NCBI RefSeq assembly: GCF_947500985.1
Contig: NZ_CANMTX010000010.1
Span: forward strand, 42,367-106,366
Source of the DNA: an uncultured Maribacter sp.
GTDB taxonomy: Bacteria; Bacteroidota; Bacteroidia; Flavobacteriales; Flavobacteriaceae
Direction of reading: 5' to 3'
Length of the DNA stretch: 64,000 bases
The notes below the pieces were generated by a model. It worked only from the letters and a program-made list of their open reading frames with translations. It was not told the DNA's origin and ran no database searches. A program made the translations under genes and the position numbers. Shown piece by piece: positions 26,758-35,838 of the stretch (its first letter is position 1; each line of letters opens with the position of its first letter).

Positions 26758-26905
26758 AATCTGTATGAATTAGTTAACCCCTTTTAAGATACACAATAAT
26801 TTGATACGGTACCTAATTTTAACTAGATAGGTAAAACCAAATAAAAGCCTAATTACTTTGTAAGAACCATAATCATTTATCACTTTTGTGAAAAATTCAA
26901 TTTAT

Positions 26906-28096
26906 ATGCCATCTGTTTCAAACAAGGGGCTTACCATGCCTCAATCGCCCATAAGAAAATTAGTTCCGTTTGCTGAAAACGCAAAAAAAAGAGGAGTTAA
27001 TGTCATTCATTTGAACATTGGGCAGCCAGATATAAAAACACCGCAACAAGCTTTAGAGGCTGTAAAAAACAATAACATTAATGTATTGGAATACAGCCGT
27101 ACCGAGGGCTCTGAGGCCTTTAGAACAAAAATTGCGAAGTACTATCTTAAAAATGACATACCTGTAAGTGCTACAGATATTATTGTTACTACTGGTGGCT
27201 CTGAAGCATTGTCTTTTGCAATGAATACCATTGCAGATACAGATGACGAAATTATAATTCCTGAACCTTTTTACGCAAACTATAATGGGTTTGCCACTGC
27301 TTGTGGTGTAACAGTTGTTCCTGTTGTTTCAAAAATTGAAGATAACTTTGCTCTTCCACCTATTGAAGATTTTGAAAAATTAATTACGCCTAGAACCAAA
27401 GCTATATTAATATGTAACCCTGGTAACCCAACGGGATACTTATATAGCAAAGAAGAAATTCAAAAATTAGCTGCATTAGTTAAAAAGCACAATATTTATC
27501 TAGTTGCCGATGAAGTTTATAGAGAATTTACATATGATGATAAAACTCATGCTTCAATATTAAAAGAAGAAGGTTTAGAGGAACATGCCATTGTTATTGA
27601 TTCGGTTTCTAAAAGATATAGCATGTGTGGTGCACGTATTGGCTACCTAGTATCAAAGAACAAAGAATTTATTGCTACGGCAATGAAATTTGCACAAGCA
27701 AGATTATCGCCACCTACATACGCACAAATAGCAAGTGAGGCAGCTTTAGATACTCCAGATAGTTATTTTGCCGAAGTAAAAACAGAATATGTTGCTAGAA
27801 GAAATATTCTTATTGCTGAGTTAGAGAAAATTGAAGGTATTAAAATAGCAAGACCTCAAGGTGCATTCTATTGTATAGCGGAACTACCTATAAAAGATGC
27901 AGATCATTTTGCACAATGGCTATTAGAAGATTTTAATATGGATAATGAAACTGTTATGGTAGCGCCTGCAGCAGGATTTTATGCTACTGAAGGCTTGGGT
28001 AAAAACCAAATAAGAATTGCCTATGTACTTGATCAAAAAAGTTTAAAAAGAGCTGTTCAAATATTAAAAGAAGCGCTTAAAAGCTACAAGGGTTAA
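26906..28096 (+). CDS. PLP-dependent aminotransferase (class I/II)
   Basis: From the ATG at 26906 the product has 396 residues. It has the fold-type I features HLNIGQPDIKTPQ, NPGNPTGYLYSKEE, the Asp/Tyr of VADEVYREFTYD, and the PLP lysine in DSVSKRYSMCGARIGYL. It transfers amino groups, probably with aspartate, aromatic or similar substrates, and the exact one cannot be told. A GTG six codons upstream (26888) extends the frame, but MPSVSNKGL is the usual family start in these bacteria. Its stop overlaps the murB start by one base (TAATG), so the two are coupled. Confidence 0.88.
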   Translation: MPSVSNKGLTMPQSPIRKLVPFAENAKKRGVNVIHLNIGQPDIKTPQQALEAVKNNNINVLEYSRTEGSEAFRTKIAKYYLKNDIPVSATDIIVTTGGSEALSFAMNTIADTDDEIIIPEPFYANYNGFATACGVTVVPVVSKIEDNFALPPIEDFEKLITPRTKAILICNPGNPTGYLYSKEEIQKLAALVKKHNIYLVADEVYREFTYDDKTHASILKEEGLEEHAIVIDSVSKRYSMCGARIGYLVSKNKEFIATAMKFAQARLSPPTYAQIASEAALDTPDSYFAEVKTEYVARRNILIAELEKIEGIKIARPQGAFYCIAELPIKDADHFAQWLLEDFNMDNETVMVAPAAGFYATEGLGKNQIRIAYVLDQKSLKRAVQILKEALKSYKG

Positions 28097-29112
28097 TGAT
28101 TGTACATGAACACTTTTCTCTAAAAAACTACAATACTTTCGGTATTGATGCTACAGCAAGATTTTTTGTCGAAGTGAGCTCTGTGGAAGAATTACAAGAT
28201 GTATTAGGTAATCAAGATTATGATAGAAAAATTGTAATTGGTGGTGGTAGCAATATGTTACTTTCTGATCGTATTGAGGCATTGTTTATTCATGTAGCTT
28301 TGAAAGGAAAGAAAATTATATCAGAATCTACCGACAGTGTGCAAGTGAAGGTAATGGCAGGTGAGAATTGGCACGAGCTGGTCATGTGGACTCTTGATCA
28401 TAATTTTGGAGGATTAGAGAACATGTCTTTAATACCTGGTAACACAGGTACTGCTCCTATACAAAATATTGGCGCATATGGTGTTGAATTAAAAGATTGC
28501 TTCGTTAGCTGTGAAGCTATAAAAATTGAGGACCAGCAATTGGTAACGTTAACTAAAGAAGAATGTAAGTTTGGTTATCGAGATTCGTTTTTTAAGAATG
28601 AAGGAAAAGATCAATTCGTTATCACATCGATCACTTTTTCATTTACCAAAACAGATCACAAAATAAATTCTGGTTACGGTGCAATTGAAGGACAATTAGA
28701 AAAAGAATCGATTGTAAACCCAACTATTAAAGATATATCTAATGCAGTTATCGCTATTAGACAACAAAAATTGCCCGACCCGAAAATTTTAGGTAATAGT
28801 GGCAGTTTTTTTAAAAACCCAATAGTCGAAAAAGAAATATTTGAAGATTTTACTTTAAAGAATCCTAATGCTCCTTTTTATAAGGTAACTGATGATTTAT
28901 ATAAAATTCCCGCAGGTTGGTTGATTGAGCAATGCGGTTTTAAAGGAAAACGCTTTGGTGATGCCGGGGTTCATAAAAATCAAGCTTTAGTACTTGTAAA
29001 TTATGACAATGCAACCGGAAAAGATATTTTAGATTTAGCAGCAAATATTATTGATGCCGTGAAATTGAAATTCAATATAGAGATAAGTCCAGAGGTTAAT
29101 TTAATAAAATAA
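28096..29112 (+). CDS. murB: UDP-N-acetylenolpyruvoylglucosamine reductase
   Basis: The 338-residue FAD enzyme reduces UDP-GlcNAc-enolpyruvate to UDP-MurNAc in peptidoglycan synthesis. It has FAD-binding IGGGSNMLLSD, SLIPGNTGTAPIQNIGAYGVELKD, GYRDSFFKN, and the catalytic LGNSGSFFKNP, where Ser is the proton donor. The length and the C-terminal segment match the E. coli (type I) form. It overlaps the aminotransferase by one base. A terminator hairpin begins at its stop codon. Confidence 0.96.
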   Translation: MIVHEHFSLKNYNTFGIDATARFFVEVSSVEELQDVLGNQDYDRKIVIGGGSNMLLSDRIEALFIHVALKGKKIISESTDSVQVKVMAGENWHELVMWTLDHNFGGLENMSLIPGNTGTAPIQNIGAYGVELKDCFVSCEAIKIEDQQLVTLTKEECKFGYRDSFFKNEGKDQFVITSITFSFTKTDHKINSGYGAIEGQLEKESIVNPTIKDISNAVIAIRQQKLPDPKILGNSGSFFKNPIVEKEIFEDFTLKNPNAPFYKVTDDLYKIPAGWLIEQCGFKGKRFGDAGVHKNQALVLVNYDNATGKDILDLAANIIDAVKLKFNIEISPEVNLIK

Positions 29113-29137
29113 CCCCTGTAAAAAATTACAGGGGTTA
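29110..29137 (+). terminator. Terminator overlapping the murB stop codon
   Basis: An 11-bp stem TAACCCCTGTA/TACAGGGGTTA with a 6-base loop starts with the murB TAA itself. The following bases are only moderately T-rich (TTA), so it is a fair but not ideal intrinsic terminator. Confidence 0.65.
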
Positions 29138-29315
29138 TTACCAAACCAAACCAACCAAAACAAAGTGGGCAGTTACCAGCCGACCACTTATTCAATATAT
29201 ATTTTTAGAAAACGCATCCTTAACAATCAATTTTATAATTTAGCGTTTAATCATATACGGTTCAATCTTTGCATTTGGATGTCCATTATAAAAAAATATG
29301 CACATCTTTTAAATT

Positions 29316-29879
29316 ATGAGCACTCTATTAGAAAATCATATTGTTGAATTATTACAAGAAAGAAACGAAAAAGCGATTTCTCTCTTGTACGATAATTATG
29401 CTGACACCCTACTAGGTGTGGCGAACAAGGTTGTGCGTGATCCCGATTTGGCTCAAGATGTAGTTCAAGAATCTTTTGTGAAGATTTGGAAAAAAGCGGA
29501 TACATACGATCCTAAAAAAGCGAAACTTTTTACTTGGCTTTTTAGAATTACACGAAATACCGCTATTGACAAATTAAGAAGTGTCAACACAAAATCTGAT
29601 AAAGAAATCCAAATAGACGTTTCTGACGTATATACTTTAGGCGTAGAAAGTACAAGACCTGAGTTAATGGATGTAAGAGAACATCTAGACAAAATTGAAG
29701 ATAAGTATCAAATTGTTTTGGAAGCTCTTTTCTTTCAAGGTATGACCCAACAGGAAGCAAGTGACGAGTTGGATATTCCCTTAGGAACTATTAAATCTAG
29801 ACTTAAAATTGGATTACGTGAATTAGGCAAAATCTATGGTCCTGCCGTAGTTGCCATGTTATTAAATTTCGTATTATGA
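29316..29879 (+). CDS. ECF-type RNA polymerase sigma factor
   Basis: The 187-residue sigma-70 family protein has region 2 (DNYADTLLGVANKVVRDPDLAQDVVQESFVKIW... split, with FTWLFRITRNTAIDKLR) and region 4 (QIVLEALFFQGMTQQEASDELDIP, then LGTIKSRLKIGLRELGK). It directs RNA polymerase to a small regulon. Its stop overlaps the next gene's start (ATGA), which encodes a membrane anti-sigma factor, so the pair is an envelope-sensing switch, by the usual logic of such pairs. It is probably self-controlled, but no promoter could be assigned. Confidence 0.93.
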   Translation: MSTLLENHIVELLQERNEKAISLLYDNYADTLLGVANKVVRDPDLAQDVVQESFVKIWKKADTYDPKKAKLFTWLFRITRNTAIDKLRSVNTKSDKEIQIDVSDVYTLGVESTRPELMDVREHLDKIEDKYQIVLEALFFQGMTQQEASDELDIPLGTIKSRLKIGLRELGKIYGPAVVAMLLNFVL

Positions 29880-30634
29880 AAGACAAAATAAGAATTTTCC
29901 TTGATTCTGATTTATTAGAAAAGTATCTATTGGGAACAACTACCGAGTTGGAAAACCTTCAGGTAGAGCGCTATATTGCCATGTACCCAGAGGTAAGGGA
30001 AACATATAGCGAATTACAGGATAATCTTGAAATTTTTGCTAAGCTGCATGCAATTGAAGCCCCACAAGGTTTAAAAGACAAAATCAACTCTAGAATAAGA
30101 GCGGAACGTAAGGGTAGAAAAAGATTTTACAGCTACGCTATTGCAGCAAGTATTACAGCTATTATGTTTATCGGTATCTCTACCTTTTTCTGGAATCAAA
30201 ACCAGAGTTTGCAAGAAGAGAACAGTGTTGTTAGCAATAAGATAAAATTGCTTGAAGAAAACATGAAAGAGCAGTTAGAAGATGTACGTAACCAGTTTAT
30301 CGTTCTAAATAATCCTCAAACTAAAAAATACAACGTAAAGGGTAACCAAAAAGCAAAAGACTTAAAAGCTGTTGCCTACATAAACCCTGTAAAAAAGCTA
30401 TCTTATATAAACGTTAGCAAATTACCTCATATTCCAGAAAGTCAATGTTTTCAAATGTGGGCAGAGGTTAACGGTAAAATGATTAACTTAGGTATTATAG
30501 AAGAAGCCGGTGACCAACAAAAATTATTAGCATTACCATATGCAGAAAATGCCGTTGGTTATATTACAATTGAGCAAAAAGGTGGTAATCATGCACCTAG
30601 TGTAGAAAACATAGTGGCGAATATAGCTTACTAA
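29876..30634 (+). CDS. Membrane-bound anti-sigma factor (RskA-like)
   Basis: The 252-residue protein has an N-terminal sigma-binding helix-rich region (LEKYLLGTTTELENLQVERYIAMYP), one transmembrane helix (about residues 84-102), a coiled-coil stretch (NQSLQEENSVVSNKIKLLEE), and a C-terminal RskA-like domain (CFQMWAEVNGKMINLGIIEE... SVENIVANIAY). It should hold the upstream ECF factor at the membrane until a signal arrives in the periplasm. It overlaps the sigma gene by four bases and ends in a good terminator. Confidence 0.88.
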   Translation: MKDKIRIFLDSDLLEKYLLGTTTELENLQVERYIAMYPEVRETYSELQDNLEIFAKLHAIEAPQGLKDKINSRIRAERKGRKRFYSYAIAASITAIMFIGISTFFWNQNQSLQEENSVVSNKIKLLEENMKEQLEDVRNQFIVLNNPQTKKYNVKGNQKAKDLKAVAYINPVKKLSYINVSKLPHIPESQCFQMWAEVNGKMINLGIIEEAGDQQKLLALPYAENAVGYITIEQKGGNHAPSVENIVANIAY

Positions 30635-30658
30635 TGCTAACACACATAAAGTATTCTT

Positions 30659-30680
30659 AAAGCCCCATTATTGGGGCTTT
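30659..30680 (+). terminator. Rho-independent terminator of the sigma/anti-sigma operon
   Basis: A 9-bp stem AAAGCCCCA/TGGGGCTTT with a TTAT loop is followed by ATTTTTTA. It is 25 bases past the anti-sigma stop at 30634. Confidence 0.88.
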
Positions 30681-30709
30681 ATTTTTTATCTTTGTTTAAA
30701 ATTTAGCAC

Positions 30710-30913
30710 ATGAAACTAGTATTATTAACCATTGGGTTGTTAGCATTGGCTTTTGCGGGTATCGCAATTAAAATATGGTCTAAAAAAGACGGAGAGTTTG
30801 CAGGAACTTGCGCAAGTCAAAGTCCTTTTTTGAATCAAGATGGCCAAGCCTGTGGTATGTGTGGCAAAATGCCAAGTGAACAAGATTGTAAAAAGGATAT
30901 GATTACCGAGTAA
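30710..30913 (+). CDS. Small Cys-rich membrane or secreted protein
   Basis: The 67-residue protein has one hydrophobic helix at the N-terminus (KLVLLTIGLLALAFAGIAI) then a 45-residue tail with four Cys: FAGTCASQSP, QACGMCGK and EQDCKKD. The CGMC pair plus the flanking Cys suggest metal or disulfide chemistry outside the cytoplasm. Similar short proteins are annotated in flavobacteria only as membrane or secreted protein. It lies between two sigma-factor genes and has no clear partner. Confidence 0.65.
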   Translation: MKLVLLTIGLLALAFAGIAIKIWSKKDGEFAGTCASQSPFLNQDGQACGMCGKMPSEQDCKKDMITE

Positions 30914-30956
30914 TCAAAATTACTTATCTTAACATTACGCATACCAAAATCATTTT

Positions 30957-31514
30957 TTGAATAAAACAGACACTTTAGAAGAAACAATACAAAAAGCGAA
31001 AGAAGGCAAGCAAATTGCTTTTAGTCGCTTATTAGATATGTTTTGGAATGATGTTTATGGCTTTCAATTAAAGCGTACCGAAAATGAGAATGATTCTGAA
31101 GATATTACCATTCAAACTTTTTCTAAAGCTTTCGATAAGATAAAGACTTATAACGATTCGTACGTATTTAAAACTTGGTTGATTGCTATTTCTAAAAACA
31201 TACATATCGATTTAGTTAGAAAGCGAAAAAAGAGCTTATTAGATTCTAGAAGTAATTCTGAAGTAATAACAAGCGCCCTAGATGCTTCACCTTCAATGGA
31301 AGACCAATTGATTCAAGAACAAAATTTAGCCGATTTACTTAGAGATATTAAAAAACTAAAACCTCATTACCAAGCCGTTATCAATCTTAGGTATTTTAAT
31401 GAGTTAAGTTATGCTGATATTGCCACTCATTTAAACGAACCCATCAACAGTGTTAAAGTAAAATTGCTAAGGGCAAAAAAATTACTTTCTGAAATTATCA
31501 AAGACAGAAAGTAA
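30957..31514 (+). CDS. RNA polymerase sigma factor, sigma-70 family (second)
   Basis: The product of 185 residues has region 2 (ENDSEDITIQTFSKAFDKIKTY and FKTWLIAISKNIHIDLVRKRKK) and region 4 (HYQAVINLRYFNELSYADIATHLN then EPINSVKVKLLRAKKLL). The start is a TTG at 30957. The next ATG (codon 28) would remove part of region 2, so TTG is preferred. Unlike the neighbour at 29316 it has no anti-sigma gene downstream. It is followed by lipA after 108 bases. Confidence 0.88.
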   Translation: MNKTDTLEETIQKAKEGKQIAFSRLLDMFWNDVYGFQLKRTENENDSEDITIQTFSKAFDKIKTYNDSYVFKTWLIAISKNIHIDLVRKRKKSLLDSRSNSEVITSALDASPSMEDQLIQEQNLADLLRDIKKLKPHYQAVINLRYFNELSYADIATHLNEPINSVKVKLLRAKKLLSEIIKDRK

Positions 31515-31599
31515 AATATAATTCAATTAGAAATTTCTCATAATTTAGAACTCATTTGTGTAGCACGTAATTCTGCGTTATCCACACTTTTTTAGTTCG

Positions 31600-31607
31600 T
31601 ATATTTG
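31600..31607 (+). promoter_or_regulatory. Predicted -7 element of lipA
   Basis: TATATTTG matches TAnnTTTG and ends 15 bases before the lipA ATG at 31623. No -33 TTG is seen at the expected spacing. Confidence 0.45.
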
Positions 31608-31622
31608 TATAAAATTTAGAGC

Positions 31623-32498
31623 ATGTCTACAGTTTTAAAAGAAAATATTGCCCCACCAAAAGGTAAACCGAAATGGCTTAGAGTTAAATTACCTACGGGT
31701 AAGAAATACACTCAACTTAGAGGTCTGGTAGATAAGTATGACCTACATACTATTTGCACTAGTGGTAGCTGCCCTAACATGGGCGAATGCTGGGGTGAAG
31801 GTACCGCAACTTTTATGATACTAGGTAATGTTTGTACTAGATCATGCGGATTCTGCGGTGTTAAAACCGGTAGACCTGAAAATGTAGATTGGGCTGAACC
31901 TGAAAAGGTTGCTAGATCAATAAAAATTATGGGTATTAAGCACGCTGTAATTACATCTGTCGATAGAGATGACCTTAAAGACATGGGTTCTATCATTTGG
32001 GCAGAAACAGTGAAGGCGATACGTAGAATGAATCCTACTACAACTTTAGAAACTTTAATACCTGACTTTCAAGGCATAGAAAAGCATTTAGATAGAATTG
32101 TAGCGGTTTCTCCAGAAGTTGTTTCACATAATATGGAAACTGTTAAAAGACTTACTAGAGAAGTACGTATACAAGCAAAATACGAACGTAGTCTTGAAGC
32201 GCTTAATTACTTAAAAAAGCAAGGTATCAACAGAACTAAATCTGGTATTATGCTAGGTCTTGGTGAACACGAAGATGAAGTTATTACCACATTGGCAGAT
32301 TTGCGTAATGCAGATGTTGATGTTGTTACTATCGGTCAGTACTTACAGCCATCGAAAAAACATCTTCCTGTTAAAGAGTTTATTACTCCAGAACAGTTTA
32401 AGAAATATGAAGATATAGGTCTTGAAATGGGATTTAGACATGTTGAAAGTGGCGCCTTAGTTAGATCTTCTTACAAAGCACACAAGCATATTCTATAA
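31623..32498 (+). CDS. lipA: Lipoyl synthase
   Basis: The 291-residue radical SAM enzyme inserts two sulfurs into octanoyl groups on lipoyl domains. Both Fe-S clusters are visible. The auxiliary cluster motif is [14 protein letters not shown] (CX4CX5C), and the radical SAM motif is CTRSCGFC (CX3CX2C). The C-terminal RSSYKA carries the conserved Ser of the auxiliary cluster. The length is typical. It appears monocistronic. Confidence 0.97.
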   Translation: MSTVLKENIAPPKGKPKWLRVKLPTGKKYTQLRGLVDKYDLHTICTSGSCPNMGECWGEGTATFMILGNVCTRSCGFCGVKTGRPENVDWAEPEKVARSIKIMGIKHAVITSVDRDDLKDMGSIIWAETVKAIRRMNPTTTLETLIPDFQGIEKHLDRIVAVSPEVVSHNMETVKRLTREVRIQAKYERSLEALNYLKKQGINRTKSGIMLGLGEHEDEVITTLADLRNADVDVVTIGQYLQPSKKHLPVKEFITPEQFKKYEDIGLEMGFRHVESGALVRSSYKAHKHIL

Positions 32499-32611
32499 TT
32501 GCTATCAAGAACATTCTTTTTATTTACTTAGAAACCAATCGAAGACCAATTGCTAGTTCTAATGAAAAGGAACTATGAGTATTAATAAAACACATTCATC
32601 GGTAGTAACCA

Positions 32612-33622
32612 ATGCATAAACTGAACATCGGTATTAATGGTTTTGGAAGAATAGGTAGAACCTTATTTCGCCTTCTACAAGCGCATGAAAATCTAAATGT
32701 GGTTGCCATTAATGATTTGGCAGATACCCGTACGCTTTCGCATTTATTAAAATACGATAGTATTCACGGTACCTCACCCCTTGACATTTCACATGATAAA
32801 AAGCACATAATTGTAAACGGAAATGCTATTTCTTTATACAACGAATCTCACCCTTCTAAAATTAATTGGTCAACTAAAGCGGTAGATGTTGTTGTAGAAT
32901 GTACCGGTAAATTCAAGGATAGAGATACTTTATCTTTTCATATTAAAAATGGCGCTAAAAAGGTAATTTTATCAGTACCGCCAACTGAAGATGACATAAA
33001 AATGATTGTCTTTGGCATTAATGAAAATACGTTGACAAAATCTGATGATATTATATCTAATGCGTCTTGCACCACAAACAATGCTGCGCCAATGATAAAA
33101 ATTATCAACGATTTATGTGGTATTGAACAAGCCTATATAACAACCATACATTCTTACACTACCGACCAAAGCCTGCACGATCAACCTCATAGAGATTTAA
33201 GAAGGGCTCGTGCAGCATCGCAATCAATAGTGCCTACTACTACAGGTGCAGCAAAAGCATTGACCAAAATATTTCCCGAATTAGCGGATACTATTGGGGG
33301 TTGCGGCATTAGGGTACCCGTACCTAATGGTTCTTTGACCGATATTACCCTTAACGTAAAACGAGCTACAAATATTGAAGAAATAAACTCTACATTTGAA
33401 AAAGCATCACAAAACCATTTTAAAAATATAGTACACTACACAAGTGATCCAATAGTTTCTATTGATATAAACAATAGTTGCTACTCTTGTACGTTTGATT
33501 CTTTGATGACTTCTGTAATAGGTAAAATGGTTAAAATTATCGGCTGGTATGATAATGAAACCGGATACAGCAGCAGAATCATAGATTTAATTAATTTTAT
33601 TAGTACTAAAAATTATATTTGA
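32612..33622 (+). CDS. gap: Glyceraldehyde-3-phosphate dehydrogenase, type I
   Basis: The 336-residue enzyme oxidises glyceraldehyde 3-phosphate with NAD in glycolysis. It has an N-terminal Rossmann motif INGFGRIGRTLFR, the catalytic SNASCTTNNAAP, the HSYTTDQSLHDQPHRDLRRARAA segment, and NGSLTDITLNVKR. All key residues are intact. An ATG at 32575 opens a 14-codon ORF in another frame that overlaps this start. The last codon and stop overlap the TTG start of the hybrid kinase by four bases. Confidence 0.96.
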   Translation: MHKLNIGINGFGRIGRTLFRLLQAHENLNVVAINDLADTRTLSHLLKYDSIHGTSPLDISHDKKHIIVNGNAISLYNESHPSKINWSTKAVDVVVECTGKFKDRDTLSFHIKNGAKKVILSVPPTEDDIKMIVFGINENTLTKSDDIISNASCTTNNAAPMIKIINDLCGIEQAYITTIHSYTTDQSLHDQPHRDLRRARAASQSIVPTTTGAAKALTKIFPELADTIGGCGIRVPVPNGSLTDITLNVKRATNIEEINSTFEKASQNHFKNIVHYTSDPIVSIDINNSCYSCTFDSLMTSVIGKMVKIIGWYDNETGYSSRIIDLINFISTKNYI

Positions 33623-35838
33623 AGATTTTATTTTTAAATAAAGCATTAAAAATTTTACTAGTCCCCATTGTAATTTTGGCGACTACCACCGCCCTATTTT
33701 CACAAAATCAAATTCAAAAAACAGATATACAACCTTATTTCGATCAAGCAAGAAAATTTAAGAATCAAGATAAAATCGATCTTGCGCTTGAAACATTAAA
33801 TACTGCTGCAAACGAAGCTGAAAAAGGTGAAGATATTAAAGGACTTATAGATAGTTTACACGAATTAGCCTTACTCTACTTAAAGATTGACAAAGAAGGT
33901 GATACCGAATTCTATTGGGATCGCGCCAGCGTTCTTTTAAAAGACATCGAATACCCTTATGGTGATGGCATGCACAAATATATCGAAGCTATTCTTTTAC
34001 ACAGAAGTAACAGAAACTTTCAAGCTTTGTTCATGCTCAATGAAGCTAAACAACTAAATAACGATCGTAATTTTTACAATAATCTGTTACTGACCGAAGC
34101 TAAGGTATATCTCAGTTTAGAGAAATATGATAGCGCCACTAAAAATTTAAACTCACTTATTGTAAACACAGATCTTTACGAAAAAGAATACCTTACTACG
34201 CAGGCTTATCTAACGCTTGCTGAGTTAAATTTAAAAATCGACAATTTATCTGAGGCTGCAAAAAACGGAGAGAATGCACTAACGCTTGCTACTGCCAACG
34301 GGTTTTTAGAAGACATTAAAAATTCAAACACATTATTATCTTCTGTATACGAAAGACTAGGCTTATACCAAAAGTCTCTTGTAAATACACAAAATTTAGT
34401 TCAATTAAAAGATTCGATTTTTAATATTGATAAAAATATAATTGAAGCTAAAACAGCAGATAAGATTAGGGATGATTACAAGACTGAAGAGATTGCACGC
34501 CAAGAGAAAAAAATAGAAGAGCTTACCGAATCTCAAAACAGATCTGAACTTACGGCTATTTTAACTTCTGCATTTTTAATCATTATTTCATTACTGGCAG
34601 TTACACTGTATAGAAATAACCAGATAAAGTTAAAAACCAACGATCTTTTACAAACTAAAAATAAAGAACTACAAATTGCTAGAGATGGCGCCGTGCAAGC
34701 TATGGAAGCGAAAACAAATTTCCTTTCTACAGTGAGTCATGAACTTAGAACTCCGCTGTATGCTGTTACCGGCTTAACCCATCTACTATTAGAAGAAGAC
34801 CCAGAGGAACATCAAAAAGAACATTTAAAAGCACTAAAATTTTCTGGAGATTACTTACTTAACTTTATTAACGACATTCTACACATCAACAAAATTGATG
34901 CGAACAAATTAGAACCCCTAAACATGGAGTTCAACCTTAATAAAGTAATTAATGAAGTAATTAATTCTTTAGGACAAAGTGCAAAGTCGAATAATACAAA
35001 CTTAGTTTTAGAATACGATTCAGATATCCCTAGTAATTTACTAAGTGATCCTTTAAAACTCTCACAAGTATTTATGAATTTGATTGGTAATTCCATCAAA
35101 TTCACCAAAGGCGGTGAGGTAAAGGTTATTGCCAAATTATTAAACAAAATCGAAGATGATATTACCATCTACTTTGAAGTTAAAGATAATGGTATAGGTA
35201 TCTCAAAAGAGAAGCAAAAAAGTATTTTCGAAGGATTTGAACAAGGGTCTATTCAGATTAACAGAGAGTATGGTGGCACCGGTTTAGGTCTTACCATTGT
35301 AAAAAGTCTACTTAGCCTATTTGAAAGTAAAATTGAGTTAGAGAGCGCATTGGGCGAAGGCAGTTCTTTCTTCTTTGAAATTCAGATGAAGAGTATTGAT
35401 AGTACTGCTGAAGACATTTCGTTTGAAATTACGCCTAAAGATTATGATTTTAAAGGGTTGCATTTACTAATTGTTGAGGATAACAAAATAAACCAGGTCA
35501 TTACCAAAAAGATGCTTTCTAAAAGAGATATGACCAGTGATATTGCCAACAATGGCCATGAAGCAGTTACAGCCGCTCAAGAGAATGTATATGATGCCAT
35601 ACTTATGGATATTCATATGCCTGGCATCAGTGGTGAAGAAGCGACCATTCAAATTAGAAAATTCAATCAAGACACTCCAATAATTGCACTTACAGCAATT
35701 TCATTAGATGATAGTTTAGAGAGTTTCTACGCCGCAGGTTGTGACGATGTAGTTACTAAACCCTTTAAGCCTGAAGTTTTTTACCAAAAGATAGGGGAGA
35801 ATATTTTTGACAAAAGACCTAAGAAGTCTTTGTCATAA
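33619..35838 (+). CDS. Hybrid sensor histidine kinase with TPR sensor domain
   Basis: The 739-residue protein has an N-terminal signal anchor, a periplasmic region of TPR-like repeats (about residues 35-300, such as FDQARKFKNQDKIDLALETL), and a transmembrane helix (about 313-331). It continues with a kinase core with TVSHELRTPLYAV (phospho-His374), LMNLIGNSIKF-type N box, VKDNGIGIS, GTGLGLTIV, and a C-terminal receiver domain with AILMDIHMPG (Asp664). It overlaps gap by four bases using a TTG start. The signal is unknown. No separate response regulator or histidine phosphotransfer gene is adjacent. Confidence 0.9.
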   Translation: MKILFLNKALKILLVPIVILATTTALFSQNQIQKTDIQPYFDQARKFKNQDKIDLALETLNTAANEAEKGEDIKGLIDSLHELALLYLKIDKEGDTEFYWDRASVLLKDIEYPYGDGMHKYIEAILLHRSNRNFQALFMLNEAKQLNNDRNFYNNLLLTEAKVYLSLEKYDSATKNLNSLIVNTDLYEKEYLTTQAYLTLAELNLKIDNLSEAAKNGENALTLATANGFLEDIKNSNTLLSSVYERLGLYQKSLVNTQNLVQLKDSIFNIDKNIIEAKTADKIRDDYKTEEIARQEKKIEELTESQNRSELTAILTSAFLIIISLLAVTLYRNNQIKLKTNDLLQTKNKELQIARDGAVQAMEAKTNFLSTVSHELRTPLYAVTGLTHLLLEEDPEEHQKEHLKALKFSGDYLLNFINDILHINKIDANKLEPLNMEFNLNKVINEVINSLGQSAKSNNTNLVLEYDSDIPSNLLSDPLKLSQVFMNLIGNSIKFTKGGEVKVIAKLLNKIEDDITIYFEVKDNGIGISKEKQKSIFEGFEQGSIQINREYGGTGLGLTIVKSLLSLFESKIELESALGEGSSFFFEIQMKSIDSTAEDISFEITPKDYDFKGLHLLIVEDNKINQVITKKMLSKRDMTSDIANNGHEAVTAAQENVYDAILMDIHMPGISGEEATIQIRKFNQDTPIIALTAISLDDSLESFYAAGCDDVVTKPFKPEVFYQKIGENIFDKRPKKSLS

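Noticed and set aside
29165..29347. 60-codon plus-strand ORF before the ECF sigma gene
   Set aside because: Composition looks like spacer, it overlaps the sigma gene start, and it has no family features.
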